Positions 1 through 7,941 of a DNA stretch of 64,000 bases are shown in pieces. A program made the position numbers and the translations under genes. Under the pieces are notes generated by a model. The model was not told the origin of the DNA and searched no databases. It saw only the letters and a program-made list of their open reading frames with translations. The first letter of the stretch is position 1. Each line of letters begins with the position of its first letter. This DNA comes from Polyangiaceae bacterium (GTDB lineage: Bacteria > Myxococcota_A > Polyangia > Polyangiales > Polyangiaceae): NCBI GenBank assembly GCA_016715885.1, contig JADJXL010000020.1, positions 1,178,001 to 1,242,000 of the forward strand, given 5' to 3'.

Positions 1-191
1 ACTTGTCCGAGTTTCACTTCGCGCGGCAATTCCGCGCGGCGTTCGGAAGGTCGCCGCACGTCTTCTACGACGAAGTTCGAGCGCAAAAGGCTCGCGAGCT
101 TTTGGCCGAGGGTCTGAACGAAGGCGAAGTCGCTCGCCGCATTGGTTTCCGCCGTCCCGCTGAACTTCGCGCCCTGCTCGCGAAGCGTTGA
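1..191 (+). CDS. AraC-family transcriptional regulator, C-terminal fragment
   Basis: This is the last ~62 residues of a gene that begins before the window. The readable part holds the second helix-turn-helix of an AraC/XylS DNA-binding domain: FHFARQFRAAFGRSPHVFY followed by a helix with RAQKARELLAEG. Members of this family bind DNA as one- or two-component activators with a variable N-terminal sensor, which is not visible here, so no ligand or target can be named. The end RRPAELRALLAKR departs from the usual SSFSRxFKRxxGxSP order, so the reading may cover the first HTH and the start of the second. The gene stops at TGA 189-191, about 80 bases before a hairpin that could terminate it. Confidence 0.75.
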   Translation, partial: LSEFHFARQFRAAFGRSPHVFYDEVRAQKARELLAEGLNEGEVARRIGFRRPAELRALLAKR

Positions 192-429
192 GCGTCGGCG
201 AAAGCATCGTTCATGGTGGCGCATCGCGCCTCCATGAACACGCTCGGAATCGACTGAATCGACACATCACCGAACCCGTGTTTGTCCTCCAGCAACGAAC
301 ACGGGTTTCGTCATTTTGTGTCCCAAGTTTTTTGAGTTTTATGAAGTGCGACAACCACGCCGCACACACGACTCCGCACCTCGGCTCTTCACGCGCCGCA
401 TGACATGGCTGTCATGGCGCGCCGAACCT
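192..429. other. convergent intergenic region
   Basis: The interval lies between the AraC-type gene (+) and the nitrilase gene (-), which converge. Apart from the hairpin at 271-310 I see no gene, RNA or repeat in it. Confidence 0.5.
271..310 (+). terminator. hairpin, candidate intrinsic terminator after the AraC gene
   Basis: Arms CGAACCCGTGTT (271-282) and AACACGGGTTTCG (298-310) pair with one bulged T. The loop is about 15 nt and the hairpin is followed by TCATTTTG. It lies 80 bp after the AraC stop. The T-run is short, so termination is plausible, not certain. Confidence 0.5.
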
Positions 430-1272
430 TCATCGAGGTGCGGCAACTGCCAAGCGTCGATGTGACAGCGACGGGAGGCTCGAGCGTACGTGATGCAGGT
501 AGGCCGGATCAAGCGTGGCGCACGCAACGCCTTCGCCCTCGGAAGCTTGCGCGATGACTTCGCCCCACGGATCGATGATGCACGACTTGCCGTACGTCCT
601 TCGACCTTTGGGATGCACTCCCCACTGCGCCGCAGCGATGACGTAGCACTGCGATTCGATCGCGCGCGCTCGCAGAAGCACGTGCCAATGATCCTTGCCC
701 GTCGCGAGCGTGAACGCGGCCGGCACGACGAGCACCTCGGCGCCCTCGGCAACGAGCGCTCGGTAGAGTTCGGGGAATCGCAAATCGTAACAAATGGACA
801 AACCCACACTCGCTCCCGCAACCGCTGCGACGACGGGTTTGTCCCCGGGCGCGCACGAGGCGGATTCGCGATACCGCTGCCCATCTCCAACTTCGACGTC
901 GAACATGTGAATCTTGCGATAACGCGCCGTCACCAAGCCATCCGGCGCAACGACGACGCATGTGTTGTGCACGCGCGTTGCGTCCGCCGACGCCTCGGGC
1001 AAACCACCGGCAATGATCCATACGCCATGTTTTCGTGAGTTTGTCTCGAGAAACTTGCGAATGATGCCGGGTTCATCGGTGTCGAGATGTTCGGCGACGC
1101 GCAGGCGTTCGTCGTCTTCACCTCCCATGAAGGCGAAGTTTTCCGGTAGCAGGACGATGCGTGCCCCTTGCCTTGCAGCCTCCGCCACGAGCACCTCGGC
1201 GCGATCCAGGTTTCTCGCTACGTCGGCTTGGCTGTTCATTTGCACTGCTGCCGCGACGATCCGATCTTGCAT
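430..1272 (-). CDS. carbon-nitrogen hydrolase (nitrilase superfamily, Nit1/Nit2-like)
   Basis: A 280-residue cytoplasmic amidohydrolase with the full Glu-Lys-Cys triad of the nitrilase fold: Glu44 in LLPENF, Lys120 in YRKIHMFD and Cys161 in SICYDLRFPELYR. The YRKIHLFD and CYDLRFPE signatures are typical of the Nit1/Nit2 (deaminated glutathione amidase, omega-amidase) branch rather than nitrile-hydrolysing enzymes, so a repair role on deaminated glutathione or another alpha-keto-acid amide is likely. The substrate is inferred from the motifs only. Length matches the family. The start ATG at 1272 puts QDRIVAAAVQM at the usual N-terminus. It is divergent from the Nudix gene. Confidence 0.85.
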   Translation of the reverse strand: MQDRIVAAAVQMNSQADVARNLDRAEVLVAEAARQGARIVLLPENFAFMGGEDDERLRVAEHLDTDEPGIIRKFLETNSRKHGVWIIAGGLPEASADATRVHNTCVVVAPDGLVTARYRKIHMFDVEVGDGQRYRESASCAPGDKPVVAAVAGASVGLSICYDLRFPELYRALVAEGAEVLVVPAAFTLATGKDHWHVLLRARAIESQCYVIAAAQWGVHPKGRRTYGKSCIIDPWGEVIAQASEGEGVACATLDPAYLHHVRSSLPSLSHRRLAVAAPR

Positions 1273-1392
1273 GGCCCTACCCTAGTTACATTTGGCCTTC
1301 GTGAGCTAGGTCGTGCATCGGGCAAATCTCCGTCGCCGGCGATGCAACGTTTCCCTTCCCCGTCTGCGGAACGTGGCTATCCTGCGCGTCCG

Positions 1393-1872
1393 ATGGGGCC
1401 CCTTTCTTGGTTGCCCGCGAGCGTCCTCGGGCTCGCTCGTGAAGTGGGCAGGCATCTTCTGCGACGGCCGGTCGTAGGCATTGCGGTCGCGGCGCGCGTG
1501 GCCGATGGAAGGTGGCTGCTCATTCGTCGGGGCGATACGGGCACGTGGGCGTTGCCCGGCGGAACGCTCGAGTGGGGAGAGACGTTGCGCGAGGCCGCGA
1601 TTCGCGAGCTACGTGAAGAGGCGGGTGTGTTCGATGTAGAGCTTGGTCCAGTCGTGGGCGTGTTTTCGCGACCCGATCGGGATTTGCGATTTCACGCGGT
1701 CACGATCGTCATAACGGCACGCGTGGCCGCGCCAAGCCAGGCCCCGACAAACCCGCTCGAAATCCGAGAAGTACGGCTGTTTCACGAAGACGAGATTCCC
1801 CGGCCGCTCGCGATGGGCATGGACGACATGCTCGATGCGGCCAGGCGTGGCGGTGATGTGGTGTTCGAGTAG
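1393..1872 (+). CDS. Nudix hydrolase
   Basis: A protein of about 159 residues with a complete Nudix box, GGTLEWGETLREAA followed by RELREEAGV, which binds Mg2+ and cleaves nucleoside-diphosphate-linked substrates. The domain opens with PVVGIAVAARVADGRWLLIRR, as in NUDIX proteins of the NTP- or ADP-sugar-pyrophosphatase size class. The substrate cannot be read from the sequence. I prefer ATG 1393 (MGPLSWLPAS); ATG 1342 is an in-frame alternative adding 17 Pro/Arg-rich residues. It is followed by ligA after 27 bp and is probably cotranscribed with it. Confidence 0.8.
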   Translation: MGPLSWLPASVLGLAREVGRHLLRRPVVGIAVAARVADGRWLLIRRGDTGTWALPGGTLEWGETLREAAIRELREEAGVFDVELGPVVGVFSRPDRDLRFHAVTIVITARVAAPSQAPTNPLEIREVRLFHEDEIPRPLAMGMDDMLDAARRGGDVVFE

Positions 1873-1899
1873 CAAGTGACGGCGAACGAGGAAACGACG

Positions 1900-3870
1900 A
1901 TGAGCAAGCAGCAGAAAAAAGCAGAACCGAGTGGTCAATTGGATTTGTCCACGCGCTCGCGCATCGACGAGCTGGCAGCGCGCATCGACCGTTACCGAGC
2001 GAGCTACTACGCGGGCACGCCGGAGATTTCCGACGCCGCCTACGACGCGCTCGAGGACGAACTACGCGACATCGATCCGACGCATCCGGTGCTCGCGCAT
2101 GTCGGCACGCCCGTCACCGTGACCGAATGGGAAAAGGCGCGGCACGAAATCCCGATGGGATCGCTCAACAAGGTCGTGAATGAAGGCGAGCTCGAAGCGT
2201 GGGCCGCGCGATGCGACGAGCTCAGCGTGAAGGAGGGCGGCAAGCCCATCAGCGATAATTTGTCGGTCGCGGAAAAACTCGACGGGATCTCGATCGAGGT
2301 GATTTATCGCGATGGACGGTTTGCCGATGCCATCACACGCGGAGACGGCGTCATTGGCGAACGCATCAGCGCCAACGTCGCTCGCATGCGCGGGGTGCCT
2401 CAGAAGCTGCGTGAAAAACACACGCTCAGCATCCGCGGCGAGATCATCCTGAAAAACTCCGACATGAAAAAGTACTTCCCCGGCGTGGCGAATCCACGCA
2501 ACGCCGCCGCGGGAACGTCGAAGCGTTTCGATGGCCAAGGTTGCGAGCACTTGACGGTGCTGTTTTACGATCTCGCGGATCACCTTGGAATCCAGACCGA
2601 GGAGGACAAGTTTGCCTACCTGCGCAAGCAGGGTTTTGCGACGCCGTGGACCGCGCGCGGAACGCTGAAGGAGGTCATCGCGCACTACCGCAGGTACTCG
2701 ACGGAAACGCGCGCGACGCTCGATTACGAAATCGACGGGCTGGTCGTCAGCGCAAATTCGATTGCTGCTCAAACGTTGCTCGGTGAGGTCAATCGTCGTC
2801 CTCGAGGTGCCATCGCGTTCAAGTTCGCGTCGCAGGCCAAGGTCAGCAAGGTCGTCGACATCCTTTGGGATACGGGGCCTAGTGGTCGCGTGACGCCGGT
2901 CGCGATCGTCGAGCCGGTGGAGCTTGCGGGAGCGACGGTGCAGCGCGCGAGCCTGCACAACATGAGCAACGTGCGAGCGCTCGGCATCGGTGTGGGTGAC
3001 GAAGTGCTCGTGTCGCGACGCAACGACGTGATTCCGTACGTCGAGGAAGTCGTGGAAAAGCGCGGCAAGGCTGCGGAGCCGCCGACGAAGTGCAAGACGT
3101 GCGGCGCGGGTCTCGTGACGAGCGGCGAATATCTTTTGTGCCGCAACGAAGAATGTCCGGCGCTCATCGAAGGACGCATCCTCAACTGGATTGAGGCGAT
3201 CGGCGCGCTCGAATGGGGCGACAAACTCATCGAGCAGCTCGTGCAGGCGAAGCTCGTCAAAGAGCCTGGTGATTTGTACAAGCTCACGTGGCAGCAGATC
3301 GCGAACCTCGAGAGGCGCGGCGAGAAGATTGCGAAGAAGGTGCTGGACGAGTTGCGGTCGCGTTTGCCGCTGACGCTTCCGGTGTTTCTCGCAGCGCTCG
3401 GCATCGAAGGGTTTGCGATGCAAACGGCGCGGCTGCTCGTGTCGGCGGGGTATACGACGATCGAGAAATTGCTCGCGGCGACGGAGCAAGATCTGGCGTC
3501 GATCCCGGGTCTCGGATCGATCAAGGCAGGCAACATCGTTCGGGGTTTGGCAGCGCGCAAAGACGAGATTCATCGGCTGCTAGCGCAAGGCATCGTGCCC
3601 GTGACGCAGGAGCAAGAAGGACCTTTGGCGGGCATGTCGTTCTGCTTCACGGGGGCATTGAGCAAGCCGCGTCCGGAGATGACTGCGTTTGTCGAGAAGC
3701 ACGGCGGACGCGTGCTTTCGAGCGTGACGAAGGAGCTGCAATTCCTCGTGAGCGGCGACAACGATCCGACGTCGAGCAAGGCGCAGAAGGCGAAGAAGTA
3801 CGGCACCAAGCTGCTCGACGAAGCAGCGTTCGTGCAGCTCATGACCGACAAGGGCGTGACGCTTTCCTAG
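1900..3870 (+). CDS. ligA: NAD(+)-dependent DNA ligase (LigA family)
   Basis: It seals nicks in duplex DNA using NAD+. Domains in order: Ia region with YRASYYAGTPEISDAAYDAL; adenylation domain with Lys126 in AEKLDG; OB fold; a four-cysteine zinc finger (C398, C401, C414, C419); helix-hairpin-helix repeats; and a C-terminal BRCT domain from about residue 577 (GMSFCFTGALSKPRPEM). The protein has about 656 residues, close to the usual 670. ATG 1900 is chosen because GAGGA sits 7 nt upstream; GTG 1876 in frame adds eight residues. The motifs are divergent from textbook LigA (KLDGIS instead of KLDGLA, IPMGSLNK instead of PMLSLDN), so this may be a second paralogue rather than the essential copy. 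That is inference. Confidence 0.9.
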   Translation: MSKQQKKAEPSGQLDLSTRSRIDELAARIDRYRASYYAGTPEISDAAYDALEDELRDIDPTHPVLAHVGTPVTVTEWEKARHEIPMGSLNKVVNEGELEAWAARCDELSVKEGGKPISDNLSVAEKLDGISIEVIYRDGRFADAITRGDGVIGERISANVARMRGVPQKLREKHTLSIRGEIILKNSDMKKYFPGVANPRNAAAGTSKRFDGQGCEHLTVLFYDLADHLGIQTEEDKFAYLRKQGFATPWTARGTLKEVIAHYRRYSTETRATLDYEIDGLVVSANSIAAQTLLGEVNRRPRGAIAFKFASQAKVSKVVDILWDTGPSGRVTPVAIVEPVELAGATVQRASLHNMSNVRALGIGVGDEVLVSRRNDVIPYVEEVVEKRGKAAEPPTKCKTCGAGLVTSGEYLLCRNEECPALIEGRILNWIEAIGALEWGDKLIEQLVQAKLVKEPGDLYKLTWQQIANLERRGEKIAKKVLDELRSRLPLTLPVFLAALGIEGFAMQTARLLVSAGYTTIEKLLAATEQDLASIPGLGSIKAGNIVRGLAARKDEIHRLLAQGIVPVTQEQEGPLAGMSFCFTGALSKPRPEMTAFVEKHGGRVLSSVTKELQFLVSGDNDPTSSKAQKAKKYGTKLLDEAAFVQLMTDKGVTLS

Positions 3871-3916
3871 AGCGCGTGACAATCTCGGACAAGCTTTCGA
3901 TCCGATCCCGGGGGGT

Positions 3917-3987
3917 ATGGGGGGCCGAGCCTCGCCGTGCTTTGGACGCAGTCCAAAGCACCGGGAGGCGAGCCTCGGCCCCCCCAT
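3917..3987. repeat. long imperfect palindrome, possible bidirectional terminator or dispersed repeat
   Basis: The left arm (3917-3946) starts ATGGGGGGCCGAGCCTCGCC and ends GTGCTTTGGAC. The right arm (3951-3987) is nearly its reverse complement, with one mismatch and an extra CCGG-type bulge. The loop is only a few bases. It lies between the convergent ligA and DUF2804 genes, so it could stop transcription in both directions, although no T-run follows. Its size and G/C richness also resemble REP-like dispersed palindromes. Confidence 0.65.
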
Positions 3988-4068
3988 CGTCAACAAGCCT
4001 CGCGTAGCGCGCGTCCCACGCGCGCGAAGCGAGCGTACAAACTCAGACCCGGCAGCGATCCGTACGCT

Positions 4069-5079
4069 CTACCAAAGCGTGTCTTGATCTTCGGTCACGC
4101 CGGCGAGTTTGTCGAACGTGACCGTCTCGTTCGGCAGGACCAACTTGCCTCGAAATGCCCCTGCAACTTGCTGGAAGCTCGATTGGATGACGACCAGGTT
4201 GTGCCGTTCTTCGTGCAGGTACGTCCCATCGAAATCCACGTCGAACACGCCTCTGTCCGCGCGAACTTTCCACGGTTTGACCACGTCGTTCCGGTCGAAC
4301 GAAAACTGCACGGCACCCAAGGGAACGACGTCCTTGCCGACCCACGCGACGCACTCGCGCTGCCCGACGAACCCTTCGGTGAGGTTGCACGCGAGCGGCC
4401 GTCCGTCCGACGATCGACCCATGCCAAACCCCCATTTCCATGCAGTTCGTCGCTCGAGAAGCCCCGCTGTGTAGTCGTAGCCGCCGAACGCTCCTTTGAG
4501 GTCATACGTTTTGCCGCCGGCAATGAGCGTGCCTTCGACATCGAGAAGCGCTCGTTTCTCCGTCGTCGAAAAACGTCCACCACGAAGCTCGCAGACGACC
4601 GCGAGGGGCTCCGGAGCGTTTGTCGTGGAGAGCCGCGCATCGAGCCTGAGCCGCGGCCCGCGGACTTTCACGGTGTAGTCCTTGCTGCCGTAGGGCCGGT
4701 CGAACGAGAATTGCTTTGGTCCCAAACCAAATTTCGCATCACACCCCTCGCCTGCCCGATCGCTGACGGACGCGATGAACGCAGGTCCCATCGCGGTGAT
4801 GTCGGCGATGGGCGAGCCTGTCGTGCGATCGACCGCGAATGCGAACGCGTTCGATGCGTAGCCAAGCCGAACCACAGCGGCGCAGCAGATCACTTCGTCC
4901 GACGCGAGAATTACGTACATCCAGCGTTTGCCGCGAGTCAGGATTTCGGGCAAAGACGCTCCGGTCGCGGCTAGATCGACCGGCGGCAAGCTCCCGACGT
5001 ACGTGCCGAACCGCGGTTTGCGCGTCGATGCATCGATGAGCTCGGCAGGTGCAGCGTGAAGGGCACGGTTCGTCGTCAT
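4069..5079 (-). CDS. DUF2804 domain-containing protein
   Basis: A protein of 336 residues matching the DUF2804 family, whose function is not established. Visible features are the N-terminal GTYVGSLPPVDL, an aromatic-rich middle (AWKWGFGMGRSSDGR) and several beta-type segments, with no signal peptide or transmembrane helix; a lipocalin-like beta fold has been suggested for this family. The start is ATG 5079 (MTTNRALHAAP), which leaves only 21-42 bp to the divergent pruA start, so their promoters must overlap. Family membership rests on overall pattern rather than a catalytic motif. Confidence 0.65.
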   Translation of the reverse strand: MTTNRALHAAPAELIDASTRKPRFGTYVGSLPPVDLAATGASLPEILTRGKRWMYVILASDEVICCAAVVRLGYASNAFAFAVDRTTGSPIADITAMGPAFIASVSDRAGEGCDAKFGLGPKQFSFDRPYGSKDYTVKVRGPRLRLDARLSTTNAPEPLAVVCELRGGRFSTTEKRALLDVEGTLIAGGKTYDLKGAFGGYDYTAGLLERRTAWKWGFGMGRSSDGRPLACNLTEGFVGQRECVAWVGKDVVPLGAVQFSFDRNDVVKPWKVRADRGVFDVDFDGTYLHEERHNLVVIQSSFQQVAGAFRGKLVLPNETVTFDKLAGVTEDQDTLW

Positions 5080-5100
5080 ACTGAGAGGATAGCGGAGACA

Positions 5101-6753
5101 ATGGTGGTAGACTCGCGCGCCATGCAGGCCGCCATCGTGAATACGCCCGTTGCAGTCAACGAGCCCACTCGTTCGTATGCGCCCGGAACGCCCGAACGCG
5201 CCGAGCTCAAGGCAGCTCTCGCGCGCATGTCTGGTCAAACCATCGAAATTCCGATGGTCATCGACGGGCGCGAAGTGACGACGACAAACCAGTTCGAGGT
5301 CCGATCGCCGCATCGACGCGACTTGCTCCTTGCGAAGGCGCATGTCGGCGGGGCCGAACACACGTCGCAAGCCATCGCGGCTGCACTGAAAGCTGCGCCC
5401 ATGTGGCGCGAGCTTCCCTGGACGGCCCGTGCAGCCGTATTTTTGCGAGCTGCCGAACGTTTGTCGCGAAGGTATCGACCCATCCTCAACGCTGCCACGA
5501 TGCTTGGTCAGAGCAAAACAGCTTACCAATCCGAAATCGACGCAGCTTGTGAGCTCATCGACTTTCTGCGGTTCAACGTCCAGTACGCGCGGCAAATTGT
5601 GAGCGAGCAGCCAGAAAGTGCTCCTGGAATGTGGAACACCATGGAGATGCGGCCGCTCGAGGGGTTTGTATACGCGATTACACCGTTCAACTTTACGGCG
5701 ATTGCGGGAAATCTTCCTTCGGCGCCGGCGCTGATGGGCAACACGGTCGTGTGGAAGCCTTCGAATACTGCAATGCTTTCGGCGCATTTCATCATGGAGC
5801 TATTCCGTGAGGCGGGATTGCCGGATGGTGTCATCAATCTCGTGACGGGCGATCCGGAGGAGGTGACGCGGGTTTGTCTCGAGCATCCGTCGCTCGCCGG
5901 CGTGCATTTCACGGGTTCGACGCCGGTGTTTCAGCAAATTTGGCGTCGAGTCGGGGAAAACATTTCTCGATATCGTTCGTATCCGCGTCTCGTGGGAGAA
6001 ACGGGCGGCAAGGATTTCGTTTTTGCGCATGCGAGCGCGGATGAAACGGCGCTGGCCGTAGCGCTCGTGCGTGGAGCATTCGAATACCAAGGCCAAAAGT
6101 GTTCCGCGGCGTCGCGTGCGTACATTCCGCAGTCGATGTGGCCTTCGCTCAAGGAGCGAATGGTTGAATTGACGCGCATGATCAAAATCGGCGATGTGGC
6201 TGATTTCCGCAATTTCATGGGAGCCGTCATCGACGCGCGAGCTTATGCGCGCATCACGAATGCGGTGCTCGCGGGCAAAGCGAGTGGCAAGGCGCGCGTG
6301 ATTTGTGGTGCGGAATGGTCGGACAAGGATGGGTATTTCATCGAGCCTACGGTGATCGAAGCGGACGATCCGAAGCACATGCTGATGGAAACCGAGCTAT
6401 TCGGGCCGGTGCTGACGGTATGGGTTTACCCGGACGGCGAAGAGGACCGGGCGCTCGAATTGTGCGACGAGACGAGCCCGTATGGATTGACGGGTGCGGT
6501 GTTCGGGCGGGATCGAGCATTCATCGAGCGGGCGCAAAAGGCGCTTCGTCGCGCGGCTGGGAATTTCTACATCAATGACAAACCGACGGGGGCGGTCGTT
6601 GGACAGCAGCCATTCGGAGGAGCGCGCGCATCTGGAACGAACGACAAAGCGGGCAGCCCGCTGAACTTGATGCGATGGGTTTCACCGCGCGTGATCAAGG
6701 AAAACTTCGAGCCGCCGCGTGCCGTGCCATATCCGTACATGGCCGATAGTTGA
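5101..6753 (+). CDS. pruA: L-glutamate gamma-semialdehyde (1-pyrroline-5-carboxylate) dehydrogenase
   Basis: It oxidises glutamate-5-semialdehyde to glutamate with NAD+, the second step of proline catabolism. It is a stand-alone ALDH4-type enzyme of ~550 residues without a PutA proline dehydrogenase domain. Numbered from 5101, the oxyanion Asn197 is in TPFNFTAI, the general base Glu300 in LVGETGGKDF and the nucleophile Cys334 in GQKCSAASRAY. The C-terminus QQPFGGARASGTNDKAG fits the family. ATG 5101 has GGAG close upstream; ATG 5122 is an alternative that matches the usual N-terminus better. Proline dehydrogenase is not in the window. Confidence 0.9.
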   Translation: MVVDSRAMQAAIVNTPVAVNEPTRSYAPGTPERAELKAALARMSGQTIEIPMVIDGREVTTTNQFEVRSPHRRDLLLAKAHVGGAEHTSQAIAAALKAAPMWRELPWTARAAVFLRAAERLSRRYRPILNAATMLGQSKTAYQSEIDAACELIDFLRFNVQYARQIVSEQPESAPGMWNTMEMRPLEGFVYAITPFNFTAIAGNLPSAPALMGNTVVWKPSNTAMLSAHFIMELFREAGLPDGVINLVTGDPEEVTRVCLEHPSLAGVHFTGSTPVFQQIWRRVGENISRYRSYPRLVGETGGKDFVFAHASADETALAVALVRGAFEYQGQKCSAASRAYIPQSMWPSLKERMVELTRMIKIGDVADFRNFMGAVIDARAYARITNAVLAGKASGKARVICGAEWSDKDGYFIEPTVIEADDPKHMLMETELFGPVLTVWVYPDGEEDRALELCDETSPYGLTGAVFGRDRAFIERAQKALRRAAGNFYINDKPTGAVVGQQPFGGARASGTNDKAGSPLNLMRWVSPRVIKENFEPPRAVPYPYMADS

Positions 6754-6773
6754 CGAAAGCCGTCGTCATCGAA

Positions 6774-7040
6774 TCAAAAGCCGCCAACGCGTAGGATGTC
6801 CGAGCGCCTGTCGCCATCGAAATCGGCGATCGCGATATCGTCGACGTTGCCCGGTTCGTTCATCGCTCGGTCGAATTCTGCAAAGTACTGCCAATCCGCG
6901 AGACCGGATTTATAATCGATGCCGAGCGCAGCGACGTAGCGCCTTTGCTCGCCGCAGGTTACGAACGCCGCATCGTGATCCGGGTCATACGCCGTGTCGC
7001 GCACATAATGGCCGGTCGATGTTGACGATTTCGGTCGACC
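6774..7040 (-). pseudogene. remnant of an FG-GAP/VCBS-type repeat protein
   Basis: The reverse strand reads TGHYVRDTAYDPDHDAAFV, then GLADWQYFAEFDRA, and ends IAIADFDGDRRSDILRVGGF before a TGA. The DFDGDxxSDIL motif is a calcium-binding FG-GAP/VCBS blade. No start codon or signal peptide fits this frame, and plausible coding text upstream (LSIKLEQAQLYLVD) is in another frame. I read it as the decayed 3' end of a secreted protein gene at the edge of the polysaccharide locus. The evidence is short and the frame breaks could also mean it is not coding. Confidence 0.35.
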
Positions 7041-7101
7041 AGGTACAACTGAGCCTGCTCGAGCTTGATGCTGAGCATGCCTTCTGCGCCGAGGAACAGC
7101 C

Positions 7102-7938
7102 GTGACACGAGCACCGCACGTTGACGTCGAGAAGTTCTGGAAACATGGGTACACGATTGTTCGATGCGTATTTTCGCCACAAGAGGCTGAAGCTTGGCGC
7201 CAGGCCATCCTCGAGAATCCCACGCATGACGGTGATATGCTCTCCCATCCCTCGCCGATCGTGCGTCAAGTGCTGCTCGACCCACGCTTGATTGACATCG
7301 GCCAGCGCATTCTCGGTTGCGGCAAACTCGTGTACTTCGGCGATTCCACAGCAAAAGTCGGCATTTTCGGACGCGGTTATCACAAGGACAATGCCGACCG
7401 TAACGATCCCAAAGCGCCGGACTGGGTGGGAAGGTACACACTGATTCGTTTCGGAATTTATCTTCAGGACCACACGCGCCATTCGGGCGGGCTCAACATT
7501 CGCGCTGGTTCGCATAACTGGACGGATCTGGAACGCGGCCGCACGGTGTACATGGATACAGCGTTGGGCGACGTGGTCATTTGGAGTTTGCGCACCAGCC
7601 ACAGCGCCAATGGCATGCTGCTCAAGGGTCCGCTTTGCCGAATTCATCTTGGTCCGAAACAATTGCGCTTCGTACCAGAAAGCCTCTTGCGCCCATACGA
7701 GCGCGAACGCGTCGCAATGTTTTTCACGGTGGGCCTCGACGATGCCCATCTCGAGCGCTACCTCGGTTATGTCAAGAAACGGGCGTATATGATCGATATT
7801 TGGAAACGCTCGCCGTGGAATCCTGATCTTATCGCAAAATCCGCTGGCTTGCCCATTGAGCTGCGGGACGTTTGGTCCATGGTTCGTGATGAACCCGACC
7901 TTGGGATCAACAAGGATTACGCGGCGATACCGTACTAA
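7102..7938 (+). CDS. phytanoyl-CoA dioxygenase (PhyH)-like Fe(II)/2-oxoglutarate oxygenase
   Basis: A protein of 278 residues with a plausible facial triad: His94 and Asp96 in GYHKDNAD and a distal His167 in LRTSHSANG, within a jelly-roll pattern (GIYLQDHTRHSGGLNIRAGSH). PhyH-family proteins hydroxylate small molecules and occur in glycan and natural-product clusters; the substrate here is unknown. The start is GTG 7102 with GAGGA 6 nt upstream. The next gene follows after 3 bp, so they form an operon at the left edge of the polysaccharide locus. A role in modifying a sugar or lipid precursor is inferred from position. Confidence 0.75.
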   Translation: MTRAPHVDVEKFWKHGYTIVRCVFSPQEAEAWRQAILENPTHDGDMLSHPSPIVRQVLLDPRLIDIGQRILGCGKLVYFGDSTAKVGIFGRGYHKDNADRNDPKAPDWVGRYTLIRFGIYLQDHTRHSGGLNIRAGSHNWTDLERGRTVYMDTALGDVVIWSLRTSHSANGMLLKGPLCRIHLGPKQLRFVPESLLRPYERERVAMFFTVGLDDAHLERYLGYVKKRAYMIDIWKRSPWNPDLIAKSAGLPIELRDVWSMVRDEPDLGINKDYAAIPY

Positions 7939-7941
7939 CTC

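Noticed and set aside
2062..3573. 503-residue ORF antisense to ligA
   Set aside because: Arg/His/Asp-rich composition of a reverse-frame shadow; the plus strand holds a complete ligase.
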